NCBI GenBank assembly: GCA_028386065.3
Contig: JAKUCV010000266.1
Coordinates: 54,867 to 118,866, forward strand
Direction: 5' to 3'
From: Turnera subulata
Lineage: Eukaryota > Streptophyta > Magnoliopsida > Malpighiales > Passifloraceae
DNA length: 64,000 nt
Below, piece after piece: positions 35,516 through 48,739 of the stretch (its first letter is position 1; each line of letters begins with the position of its first letter). The translations under genes and the position numbers were made by a program. The notes beneath the pieces were generated by a model. It searched no databases, had not been told where the DNA came from, and was given only the letters and a program-made list of their open reading frames with translations.

Positions 35516-38392
35516 TGAAACGCCCCGACCCGTATTTACCGTACACAGTAAACACGTGCCGGAACTGTGACAAGACAACCCAAAAAATGAAACCAGCATA
35601 CAGTGTAGACAACATAAACTCGGCCCAACGGCCCAAAATAATAAACATCGTAAATACAATACCGGCCCAATGGCCCAATAATAGCGAAAACATTGCACAG
35701 CGGAAGACTTAACAAAACTCACATAAACACTGTATGCACAGATGCAAACTATGGATCCGAGCCCTGTCCAAGGGAAAACGCTGCAGCCTGTCTGGAATGC
35801 ACCAAGCCTGTACATGAAACAACTCATCCTACGGGATGAAAGCCCGCAGGTGAGGGGTGAGTCCGAAGTGCTCACCGACGAAGGAAAGACAATCAATATG
35901 AACACTATAAAACTCAAGGTCCAAAAACAGGCAAAAACCGCCAAATACATACCAAACCGAAAGACTGGACCCAAAACCCGGTCCAAGACCAAAAAGACTC
36001 AAATAAAATCCAATTATCCAATTTTATCTTTCCGGGCCCCGTCACGGATAAGCTAGGGTCGTACCAGGTTATCAACCTGTTCCTGGTGCCAGATCAAAAA
36101 GAACCCAGGGATAGACATCCCAAAAATAACAAACCGGGATAGACATCCCAAGCATAGACATGCTTATCACACGAACACAGATCATGGCCACTACAAAACA
36201 GTCTCTAACCATCCGGTCGTACCTTTACTTACCACGTGACAATTATATTACCGTCATTAAAATCAAATCGTAGGGATCGACATCCCTAACCAAAATACCA
36301 AGGATCGACATCCTTGTCACTATTCATTAATTATACCAATATACTTATTCCAAAAGACGCAGAAAATCGACACGGGGATAAACATCCCAAAATACCAAAC
36401 CAAATACTGGGATAAACATCCCGACAACAATCAAGACCATGGGATAGACATCCCGAACCAAACCACAACAATGCTACATGCAAATATCAACAACACGATA
36501 ACCGAGTAATATAGGCACATATTGAAGGAAATCCATCCTCACCTTGGCCGATTACTCAACTCCGGAAACTATGACCGGTACGATGCCGGCTCCTCGGGAA
36601 ACTGCCCGATATCCAAAAACCTATACAACAAAATCATACATACACATAAATGCACATATTCGGTATACTATGATGCCTATATTACGAATTAATCCCATCC
36701 CGATTACTTATCCTTTATTATTTCCATTTATCGAAAATATTTAACCATACGTATATCCGAATATAATTTCGGTACCATAATTTAATTAAAACTCTTTCAA
36801 AATTTATTTTCATAAAATAATTATAATTTCCAAAATAATAATCTCCATAATTTTTCCAGAAAATAATAACGTATTTATAATTTTCAGAAAATATTTACAT
36901 AGTATTTATCTTTTCCCTAAATATACAATAATATTTTCCAACATCAAAATTATAATTACCTTTCATTACAAAGTACATATATATATATATAATTTCCATA
37001 ACCATAATTTCCAGACGAAAATAATGTACGTATTAATTTTCCAGAAATTATTTTCAAGTTACATATATATTTTTTCCAATTAATAATAGTTTCCAAAACA
37101 AAACTTAATTATTTACCAAAGTATATACATTTATATTTTCTTCAAAATACCAGAATTAATTAGATCATAATTTTCTCAAGGTAATTATATTTTTTTCAGA
37201 TTTTAGTTAGAATCCAGAAATTATAAATACATATTTATATATATATATATATATATATAAAGAAATCCGGGCTGGGCTGAACAGGACCAAGCCCAGGCCA
37301 TGCACTGTGCAAGCCCAAACCCAGCCCAACATCCAAGCCCAAGCCCATCGGTAACCAACAACCCAGAACCATATTCGCGACCCGAATACAATCGGACGGA
37401 TCATGCAGGAATCGGGTTGCTCACCTCGGGTTTGGCGACGGCGGCACGACGACAGGCGCGAGGAGGGAAAGGCGAACACAGCAGCAGACGCGGCGGACGA
37501 TGGCGACTCCACGAGCGGCGGAAAGGAGCGCTGGCGTCGTCGACGGGCTGAGCAGGGCGGAGAAGGAGCAGATCCGGGGTCTGCTCGCGGGTCAGCGGCG
37601 GTTGGCGGCGCGTCGACGGACGAAACCGGCAGGACGCGACGGGGTCTTGATGGCGACGGCGAGACGAGGCCAACGGTGGCGGTGGTGCAGCGAACGGATG
37701 ACCGGAGCTCCGTTTCGTGTACAGTAACGGTGGCGCGGCCGGGGTGACGCACTGTTCAAAGTTTTTTTTCTGTTTTTCTTTCTTTTTGTATTTTCTCTCC
37801 TTTTTTTTCTTTTTCCGAATTTTCTTCTTTTTTTTCTCATTTTTTTCTATTTTCTGTATATTTTTTTCCTTTTCTTTTTTTATTTCTTTTCCCTCTCTGT
37901 TTCTTTTCCTTCTTCCTATTTTTTCTTTTTTTTCTTTTCTCTTTTTTCTTCTTTTCTCTTCTTTTTTTTTCTTCTCTTTTCTTTTCTTTTTCTCTCTTTT
38001 TTTCTCTTCTCCTCTCTTTTTTTTTTCTTCTCTTCTCCTCCTCCGGCTGCTGCTTCTTTTAAACCGTGTAAATTACTGTTCATCTTGTGATTTTACTATG
38101 CAGCATGTGATTAGCCAATAATACAAGCGGGTTCGATCCGGACCAGAAAATAACAGATACCTCTTTAGTTATTTTCCGGTGTGATTTTCCGAGAAATTTC
38201 TAAACCCGAAAAATACCAACTTAGTTCCGAAAAATCTACGGGAAAATCACGAGCGCGGGAAAACCCTCGGTTTCGAAAAACGACTCCCGATTTACCTTGA
38301 ATTAATTACCCAAGATTAATTCAACAGTAAATCACGGTAAAAAGACTTTTACAGTCCCGGTAAAAATCAAAAATTTTACCCGGGCTGTTACA
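35516..38392 (-). mobile_element. solo LTR of a Ty3/gypsy element, minus orientation
   Basis: A 2877-bp LTR starts TGAAACGCCCC and ends GGGCTGTTACA, the reverse of TGTAACAGCCC...GGGGCGTTTCA. It is flanked by a 5-bp duplication AATTC (35511-35515 and 38393-38397) inside MITE copy 1. No internal retrotransposon sequence is present, so it arose by LTR-LTR recombination. It belongs to the family of elements C and D. It carries the hairpin array at 36108-36454, a GC-rich exon-like block (37380-37750), a donor-like CCCGAG/GTGAGCAACCC on the minus strand, and a 290-bp pyrimidine tract (37755-38045). Confidence 0.93.
36108..36454. repeat. array of short hairpins in the solo LTR
   Basis: At least eight copies of a 12-18 nt hairpin built on NNNAT-(A/C)(G/A)AC-ATNNN. 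Examples are GGGATAGACATCCC, AGCATAGACATGCT, AAGGATCGACATCCTT and TAGGGATCGACATCCCTA. The arm sequence changes but stays self-complementary, while the loop stays AGAC, CGAC or AAAC. Spacing is irregular. Confidence 0.8.
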
Positions 38393-38767
38393 AATTCAAT
38401 TCCATTGGATAAGTATTGGTATGTCTAAATGACAAAAATGACCCTATACTCTTATTTTAAGTTTTTTAGTAAAAGGACAACTTAGGTAATTTTAACAATT
38501 CAATTGATAATTTAATTTATACCAAACATTGGAATTGAATTCAATTCCTCATTATTAAAAAGTATACCAAACATGGAAATTGATTTCATAATGAATTCTA
38601 ATTCTAAATTTTTAGTGATTTGAATTCAATTCCAATTCCAAATTGATACCAAACAATGCATTAGTAATTCACACAAGATAAGACATGTCTTCTAATGCAA
38701 ATTGTATTTTTTTTTTTTTTGCATTTCCTTGAGTGACCGTAAGTAAAAGCAAAAGCCAACATCTCCA

Positions 38768-39460
38768 ACTTAAGAATTTCTGTTACAGTCCGTTTTGGTA
38801 TCAATTTGGAATTGGAATTGAATTCAAATCATTAAAAACTTAGAATTTGAATTCATTATGAAATCAATTCCCATGTTTGGTATATTTTTTAATAATGAGG
38901 AATTGAATTCAATTCCAATGTTTGGTATAAATCAAATTATCAATTGAATTGCTAAAATTACCTAAGTTGTCCTTTTGCTAAAAAAAAAATTAAATTAAGA
39001 GTATAGGGTCATTTTTGTCATTTAGACATATCAATACTTATCCAATAGAATTGAATTCCAAATCCGATAGATTTTGCTTAGATTTGAAATATTACCAAAA
39101 TATTGCTCCAAAAATAAAAAATAAAATTCAATTCCTATTTTAAGTGAAGTAGAATTATACCAAACTAAGGAATTAATTTCAATTCTTGAAATTAAATTCA
39201 ATTCCATGATACCAAACGGAGTGTTAGATCAATGCATGTGTACATATTCCGTGTTAGGAATGGGGTAACGTTATTCAACACACCTACCGCAAAGCCAACT
39301 TAATAGCAGACGCCTTAGCTAAGAGAGCTCTCGTCATTGAGACCGAATTAAGACTTCCAATAAACCTCCTGATACATGGCTTTTTTTATTATCTATGCCT
39401 CTAATGCAAATATTTTAGGTGAATTTTTTGAATTAATGAAGTACATTATTCCAAAAAGAA
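38768..39460 (+). mobile_element. LINE 3' fragment with nested MITE
   Basis: Direct repeats AAAAGCC(A/T)ACATCTCCA at 38751-38767 and 39461-39477 (17 bp, one mismatch) flank the insert. After the nested MITE, the plus strand reads the end of a LINE RNase H domain (HTYREANLIADALAKRAL, about 39270-39330), then a 3' UTR and an A-rich tail. About 250 bp of LINE remain. Confidence 0.75.
38786..39223. mobile_element. Tourist-like MITE copy 2, intact
   Basis: 438 bp with ends CAGTCCGTTTTGGTAT and, reversed, CACTCCGTTTGGTAT. It is flanked by TTA at 38783-38785 and 39224-39226. It is the inverse of copy 1 (35345-38660). It sits inside the LINE tail. Confidence 0.8.
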
Positions 39461-39477
39461 AAAAGCCTACATCTCCA

Positions 39478-40821
39478 GAATAATGCCTTTTTACTTTTCC
39501 AAACATGTAAAGGCTTTTGTTAAAGGAGATGTCCATCCCTTCAATTTTGAAGCTTCTATCCGGAATGGTTTGTAACTTTTTTTTTTTGATAACTATATCA
39601 AAGTTACTTCTGTTCCAGCAATCATTAAAACTTTTCTTATATATAAGTAATTTTATCCGTTGGCTTGATGCTCTTGATCGACAAAAATTCCCTTAAAATG
39701 TGGTTGAGGAATTGATTTGCATAAAAGCCCACTTGTCTCACAGTAGGCAACCATTTCCAATTTTACTGGGCCTCACCTGCTTCAACCATCACAAAGTTGC
39801 AGAAATGAGCCTTTCTGGATTATCGTTTTGTTTTTACTTATTGGGCTTCTAACACATGCTTATTGTCTCGTTTTAGTGCTAAGTGCTCTGGTATTACTAT
39901 TTTCTGTTCTTTCTCATGACTACTACGAGCCCATTTTTCACGGTACCATTCCTTCTTTTCGTGGGCTTTATTTGTCTACTGATTACTGACTATAACACTA
40001 AGGTAAACAACACCTTTAGTGCTTAACGTGATTCTTACTACTACTCACCAAGAGTAGTTGTTGATTACCTTGAATTCTTAACCATATTGAAAGTGTTAGT
40101 ACAACATCAATCATTGGTGTCCCCAAGTAAGTGTGGCAATGGATCACGCAATTATATTTATCTTCTTGATATTTTAAATCACCTATAAATTGAGACCATC
40201 AGATTGGAGGTCTCACCAATAAGTAGGTCATCCAATGTAGTAATTGTGAAGTCTAAAGAATCCTCTTTCTGCATACTCTAGTTTCTAGTTTTCCAATCTT
40301 TCGAAAACCTTCACCTAGCTAGATCTCAAAACAAAATCCCATAAAAGGGGGAAGGGCTTAAGTAAAGAGAAAGGGGGGAAAAAAAAAACATACCAAAACT
40401 TCTCTCTTGTTGCTATACTAAAAGAATAACTTGCACTAGGATTTCTAAGTAGCTAATCCACATTAGGGGACTGAATAAATCTCTTTCCAAAACCATTTAA
40501 AAAGAATCTAACTTGCTAATGGTACAACCCTTTTTTTTAAACTTTGCTTCTAAGGAACAACATCCACAAACACAAGTCATAACACAAGACACAAGTACTT
40601 ACTACCTTGAAGTTGTAAGTAGAAGTCTTTACTCTTTAGGTAAGATAACCTTAACAAGAAAACACAACCGAACTGAAAGCCTACCTATTTGCCACCGCGC
40701 AAATATAACAAGCAATGAAGCGCGTGTGCCACACAGACCACCTTTGGTTCTGCTCTTTTATTCCTCCTCTTTCTCCCTCGCAAATTACCCTGCAACTTGT
40801 CTCTCCGTTCTGGAGAACAGA
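39478..40821. other. intergenic region and promoter of the following gene
   Basis: No repeat with clear borders. The plus strand just before 40822 is a likely 5' UTR: the frame is open upstream but the residues look non-coding. I see no obvious TATA box. Confidence 0.45.
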
Positions 40822-43398
40822 ATGGATGGTCATCTGGGTTCATGTTGGCAAATAATCTTGTCACTAGTAGTTCTTCTTTCCAGTTTGATCATCACTGGCT
40901 TAGCTAGAAATGATGCTTTATCACCCTCCTCCTCCTCTTCGTATAACTATGTGTCAGCAGTAGGGGACCCGGGAATGAGAAGCCCCAATGTGAGAGTGGC
41001 ACTCGAAGCTTGGAATTTCTGCAATGAAGTTGGCTTTGAGGCTCCTCAAATGGGTAGTCCCAGGATGGCTGATTGTGCTGATTTGTCCTGCCAAAACACT
41101 TCTGGTATGGTATCATCACTCCTTTTGTTACTTATGATCATGAACTTGTTATATGTCTTTGTTGAAAAGGAGGATATTATATATTCACCTTGCTTAGGAT
41201 TTGGTGTTGGTCTGATGATGGAGATTGTTTCAAAGATGCTGTTATTTTGGCTTTTTATTGTGGATGCTACTGCAAAACTACAAAATGGCAAATTACTCTT
41301 GCTCATGAATTGCATTATTCTCATAGGATCCTCAAATGAACCTAGACCATGCTGTTGTTTGTCATTCTCTGGGGTCTTCATTTTTGGAAGATCAATTCTT
41401 TACTTTTTTTTTTTTTAATTATGGTGTTTGGTGTTTCTTATTTTAGGGAAGTTTTCTGGGTTTGCCGTTTTTCTAGTTTATAGCATTCGTATTAAATTTC
41501 ATTTCCCTGGTTCATGAGTTTTTCTGTGCGCTACAACCACATGTATGCTTTGAAATGTGCCTCTATGCTGTTATTGCCTTATGTGCTCTGATTGCGAAAT
41601 AGCAAATTACAGTGGAGTCCACACTCTTCAGATTCTTTGGGTGCCGACCTTTTTGATAATAGGAGCAGGTGTGAAGTGCATCATAAAGTGACTGATTTTG
41701 ACAACAACCTCGCGGCTGGTGATGCTAATGATCCTGATATATTTGCTGTGCGGAAGGAACTGTATCTTGCTTCTCTATGTGAGGTGAATGAACCCCCAAA
41801 ACCATGGCACTTTTGGATGATCATGCTGAAAAATGGAAATTTTGACAAGAATACTACTCTTTGTCCAGAAAATGGCAAGAAAGTGAGTAAAATAGTAACA
41901 GACAGAAACTTTCCGTGTTTCGGGCATGGTTGTATGAATCAGCCGCTGGTCTATCACAATTACTCACGGTTAGTTTCTTCCGGAGAAGGAAATGCATATT
42001 TGACTGGAGGATTTTTTGGGACATATGACCTTCATGCTGACCTGAGCAAAGGTGTTGACAATAATTCTTACTTTTCAGTCTTCTGGAAGAAGAATTTGAG
42101 CTCTGAGAGTTGGATTTTTTCTCACAAATTGACAACATCTTCCAAGTACCCCTGGCTAATGCTGTATCTACGTGCCGATGCAACAGAAGGCTTCAATGGT
42201 GGCTACCACTACAATGGGCGTGGTATCATGAGAAAGGTAAGGTTGGTTATCTTGACTTGACTTGTGGATTCTGGAAGGATAATTTTGCTGTCTTTTACAT
42301 ATCCTTATTTATTACATTTTCACTAAATAGGACTTGGAATGTTCCAAGTATTAGTATGAGGTAAGATTTCAGTGATCCTCTTCTCAGAAACTCAAGTTCT
42401 TTCTGTAGAAAAATAGAGAAGACTATAAATATAAGTACTAACCTGCACCATTTGGAATAGTCTATGATCATGATTATGATTTTCTATTCTCCTCAGTTGC
42501 CAGAATCTCCAAATTTTAAGGTGAAGCTGACTCTTAACATTACACGTGGAGGAGGGTCCAACAGTCAGTTTTATCTCCTTGACATGGGAAGCTGTTGGAA
42601 GAACAATGGAGACCCATGTGATGGAGATGTTCTGACAGATGTTACTAGATATAGTGAGATGATAATCAACCCAGAAACTACAAGCTGGTGCCGGGCAGAT
42701 AACCTTGTTTCCTGCCCACCTTACCATGTTAGCCCTACTGGTGAAATCATTCACAGGAATGAGACATCTCGGTTTCCATATTCTGCCTACCATCTTTACT
42801 GCAGCCCTGGAAATGCTCAGTATCTGGAGAAACCTTACGATATCTGTGACCCGTATAGTAATCCACAAGCGCAAGAATTGGTGCAACTCCTTCCTCATCC
42901 TGAATGGGCTGTGCATGGTTATCCTGGAAGGAAAGGAGAAGGATGGGTCGGGGATGCTAGGACATGGGAGCTCGATGTGGGAGCACTGTCTAGTCGTTTA
43001 TACTTCTACCAGGTAATGTATTTCATTTAAATCTATATGATTTGGAGAATTTGTTTCACTAATGAAGCTATTTAGCAAATTATTCTGATAGTTTACTGGA
43101 ATACTTATTTTCATGCGATCATAATGATTCTGCTAAATATGTATATCATTATTGCCAGCAACTTATGCAAGTAAAGATGTTCTAGTAATGGTTTCTATGG
43201 GAGTTGAAAATAGCTATCTGGATCTTACTTGTTTTGCAGGATCCTGGAACAAAGCCAGCACGACGTGTATGGACTTCACTAAATGTTGGAACAGAAATCT
43301 ATGTAAGCCGGGAAGGAGAAACTGCTGAGTGGACTGTTAGTGATTTTGATTTACTTGTTCCAGAAGATGATATTGATGGCAATCATAGCTCTTACTGA
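40822..43398 (+). CDS. plant-specific secreted protein of unknown function, 4 exons
   Basis: Exons 40822-41109, 41613-42236, 42497-43012 and 43240-43398 join in frame to 528 residues. Residues 1-29 form a signal peptide (hydrophobic IILSLVVLLSSLII). The mature protein has a motif VRVALEAWNFCNEVG with GSPRMADC near the N-terminus, and many paired cysteines (CFGHGC; MGSCWKNNGDPCDGD; YCSPGN). It also has several N-glycosylation sites and a C-terminal segment RVWTSLNVGTEIY. I recognise it as a conserved land-plant family (I believe the one carrying DUF7705) but know no function. The first intron border is the least certain: the donor at 41110 and acceptor ending 41612 are the pair that keeps frame. 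The ATG at 40822 was chosen for the signal peptide. No defect is seen. Confidence 0.82.
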
Positions 43399-43909
43399 TT
43401 GCCTACAAGAAAATTCTAGATGTCTGGAAATTTTAAGTAATGTACATTCAATTCCATCAACACTGTTGATTGTAAGTGTAAGTAAATATCAAGCTTTTTC
43501 CAAGACAGGCATGGTATATTCTTTATGCAAATGTCAAACTATGGCATTGCAGGAAGTACACAACCCATATCCTGACATCCAGTCTATTAAACCACTACCT
43601 TGGATTTTATTACAAATATATGAACAGTTCTTAACCCAATACAATACATTCGAGGTGAAGGGAAGTGTCCAGTGGATTTTTAAAAATCATTGTATAACTA
43701 TCCATGGAGATCACTTCCAATGCATTCTGCATATGAAGCTACGCAGTAGGTTCATAGAAAGGATAATCTGTATAACCAATGGCAGGATCTGCCAACAAGG
43801 TCGGCACGGTTTTTTTCTGCTATAGCTCCGTTCCCATCTTCATTGTCATAACCTCCAGCAACTATGAAAGTCCCATTGAAAAACAAGCCCTTCAGGAAAA
43901 AGAAAAACA

Positions 43910-43981
43910 TGCCCCCATGCAGGATCGAACTACAGACCTTCAGTTTACAAGACTGACGCTCTACCACTGAGCTATAGGGGC
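43910..43981 (-). tRNA. tRNA-Thr(UGU)
   Basis: A 72-nt cloverleaf on the minus strand. The acceptor GCCCCTA pairs with TGGGGGC. The D arm is GCTC...GAGC with AGTGGTA loop. The anticodon stem TCAGT/ACTGA holds loop CTTGTAA, giving anticodon TGT. The variable loop is AGGTC, and the T arm TGTAG-TTCGATC-CTGCA carries box B. The discriminator base is A. A T run (TGTTTTT) follows directly as pol III terminator. There is no intron, and the sequence does not match what I remember of chloroplast trnT-UGU, so it is called nuclear. Confidence 0.93.
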
Positions 43982-46987
<3,006 letters not shown>

Positions 46988-47025
46988 GTCTACCCACTTT
47001 AAAAAGAATTTCGTCCCCGAAATTT
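46988..47025 (-). other. polypurine tract region of element C
   Basis: Reverse-complement of TTTCGGGGACGAAATTC followed by a purine-rich AAAGTGGGTAGAC directly before the LTR. This is the same arrangement as in element A. Confidence 0.7.
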
Positions 47026-47132
47026 CTTGTCTTATCTGTGGGTCCTACCACGATAAGCTTCTAGTACACTCTACCAGGTGTCCAAAGTCAACATGAGATA
47101 CCGCTTATACCCTTAAGCGACTTCTCATCCGC

Positions 47133-47139
47133 TATAAAA
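47133..47139 (+). promoter_or_regulatory. TATA box of antisense ORF1 in element C
   Basis: TATAAAA lies 41 bp upstream of the ATG at 47174. The homologous copy in element E has TATAAA at 60592-60597, 39 bp before its ATG. The flanking 'ccgcttataccccttaagcg'-like stretch is also shared. Confidence 0.6.
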
Positions 47140-47173
47140 CCGAACCTCATGACTGGCAAACTCACACACAGCC

Positions 47174-47551
47174 ATGGACTCTCCAATCCGATCTCGAACT
47201 ACCTCTGACTCCGAGGATAACAGCTACATCGGTGGTACTGCTTTCCGGACAAGCTCCGATGAAGAACCTCCCAAGAAGCGATTCAAGACAGACACCATCA
47301 GTCTGAAGGAAGATGTGGTGGTCACCCCAAGACGGCGAGAGAAGCGTGCCAACAAGAAGGCTGAGGATAGGAAGGGCAAGGCAACGGCTGAAAGCAGCAC
47401 TCCACTACAGACACTATCACAGCTGAACGTCTCACTGAGGAAGGTCAGCTCGGCGGTGATGCAGATAGAACTGGCGTGTGCGGAGCTCTTTCCTCACGCG
47501 AAAAACATCCAAAAACTTGTAAAAGACTTTGAGAAGCATGTAACTCAATAG
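47174..47551 (+). CDS. antisense accessory ORF1 of element C, 125 residues, unknown family
   Basis: Intact ORF on the strand opposite to its host element. It starts with a good context (AGCC-ATGG). The N-terminus is Ser/Asp/Glu-rich (SDSEDNS; SSDEEPP), followed by two basic clusters (PPKKRFKT and PRRREKRANKK) that could be nuclear localisation signals. The last 45 residues are predicted helical (segments LNVSLRKVSSAVMQIELAC and IQKLVKDFEK). AATAAA signals follow at 47586-47595. The second copy at 60631-61029 keeps most residues but has a stop. I recognise no domain and propose no function. Confidence 0.65.
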   Translation: MDSPIRSRTTSDSEDNSYIGGTAFRTSSDEEPPKKRFKTDTISLKEDVVVTPRRREKRANKKAEDRKGKATAESSTPLQTLSQLNVSLRKVSSAVMQIELACAELFPHAKNIQKLVKDFEKHVTQ

Positions 47552-47759
47552 AGTACTTCTTCTCTGTATTGTAAAACTGTTATGAAATAAATAAAACAAG
47601 TTTTCCTTTTTAAAACAAAACTCTTGTTAAATTATGAAAACTCATACTAACAGAAAGATAAAAACATCTCAAAGCAGAACAAAAACCGACAAGAAGGATA
47701 TAAAATTAAACATAAAGAAGGAAAATAAAATCAGACATAAAAAGTTAAAACAAAACATG

Positions 47760-48010
47760 TTTTCATGATCAGCGCTCATATCGGTCGTAAACATCCTCGA
47801 TCCCGAGAAACGTAACATGCACAGCTAACGGTGACGTCGGTTTCCCTCGTGAAAAAGACGTCAGTTAACTCGCAAGGAGATGATCACGAGAACGTCTTGT
47901 GTCCCTCGATAGAAACGTTATCCACCTGTCGACAAACCAGAAACGTTTTCCAGACATCGTATCCCTCCATGATGTCCAAACAGGTGTAACCTTTTCGCAC
48001 ATGCACTTTA
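47760..48010 (+). other. conserved non-coding block between antisense ORF1 and ORF2
   Basis: It contains 'catcctcgatcccgagaaacg', 'gacgtc' twice, 'ttaactcgcaagg' and 'cctccatgatgtccgaacag'-like runs. These reappear in the same order at about 61262-61510 in element E. There is no long ORF. It could be the upstream promoter or enhancer of ORF2, or an old coding remnant. Confidence 0.55.
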
Positions 48011-48329
48011 CCCGAGGTACGGTCCCATCTGTCTAGCCGCAACGGTCACGGATGCGTGTGATAAAAGATGCAGGAAAATATAGTAAAAGCCATAAAAAGA
48101 AACGCCAAGGTAGCTAGGGCGATAGAAATTCGTGAGATGGAAAAGAGCTGAAAAACACTTGCGTTTGTAGCCCGAAAAACGTATAAAGTAATGAAGCAAA
48201 ATTTCAAACCATGGCAAAATTTTCAAAAAGCAAAATCCAATCAACGACGAAATTTTCAAAAAGCAAAACCTCAAAGATCGGAAATGGTTTGGAGTTTTGT
48301 GAAAAGAAACTTCTTTTCCTATCCCCGAA

Positions 48330-48577
48330 AAATATTTTATTTTGTTTTCTTTTTCTTTTTCTTTTTCTTCTCTTTTTTTTTTAATATTCCTTTACCTTCT
48401 TTTCTCTCTTCTTTTTTTTACTGCTTCCTTCTCTTTCCTTTTTTTTCTATTTTCTTACTTTTTCTTCCTTTTTTTCCTTTTTTTACCATTTTTTTTATTT
48501 TTTTCCTTTTCTTTTCTTTTACTTTATTATTTTTTTCTTTTCTTTTCTATTTCCTTCTTCTTTTTTTTTTTTTTCCG
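48330..48577 (+). repeat. pyrimidine tract
   Basis: About 245 bp of almost pure T and C in element C, just before the ORF2 TATA box. A similar tract lies at 37755-38045 in the solo LTR. It opens misleading Phe/Leu-rich frames. Confidence 0.85.
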
Positions 48578-48622
48578 AGAACAGGTGGGTTCTATACTTT
48601 GAAAAACAGGTAAACATTTTTC

Positions 48623-48630
48623 TATAAAAG
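48623..48630 (+). promoter_or_regulatory. TATA box of antisense ORF2 in element C
   Basis: TATAAAAG lies 117 bp before the ATG at 48740. In element E the same octamer at 61722-61729 is also exactly 117 bp before the homologous ATG at 61839. Confidence 0.6.
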
Positions 48631-48739
48631 GGAAAACAACGGAAAGCAAAAACCACAAAGCATCTTAAAGCAACCAAGACGCTAAGGCAAAAGAAACCAC
48701 AACATTCAGAAAAAAAAACACCAACGCGTCCAAAACACG

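Larger units (their letters stand above)
35345..38660. mobile_element. Tourist-like MITE copy 1, split by a solo LTR
   Basis: A MITE of about 434 bp (without the insert) rich in 'gaattgaattcaattcc'. It is flanked by TTA at 35342-35344 and 38661-38663, with inverted ends around 'tttggtat' and 'ataccaaa'. It matches the element at 38786-39223 in the opposite orientation along its length. TTA duplication and no coding capacity fit PIF/Harbinger-derived MITEs. Confidence 0.75.

Noticed and set aside
35498..35992. Minus-strand ORF of 164 codons
   Set aside because: It crosses the LTR/MITE border and is not conserved in the LTRs of C and D.
36108..36454. Possible CRISPR-like array
   Set aside because: This is a eukaryotic LTR; units are self-complementary with irregular spacing and no unique spacers of constant length.
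37207..37752. Minus-strand ORF of 181 codons, Arg/Ser/Pro-rich
   Set aside because: It lies in the GC-rich block of the solo LTR, where all frames are open; related LTRs do not keep this frame.
37717..38121. Phe/Leu-rich plus-strand ORF of 134 codons
   Set aside because: It is a translation of the pyrimidine tract in the solo LTR; low complexity and no conservation of frame.
43910..43981. Chloroplast-derived tRNA insert
   Set aside because: Sequence differs from what I remember of plastid trnT-UGU and the flanks show no plastid sequence; a nuclear tRNA-Thr is more likely.
48191..48613. Phe-rich plus-strand ORF of 140 codons
   Set aside because: Again a pyrimidine tract, just upstream of the ORF2 TATA box. 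The homologous place in element E lacks the ORF.
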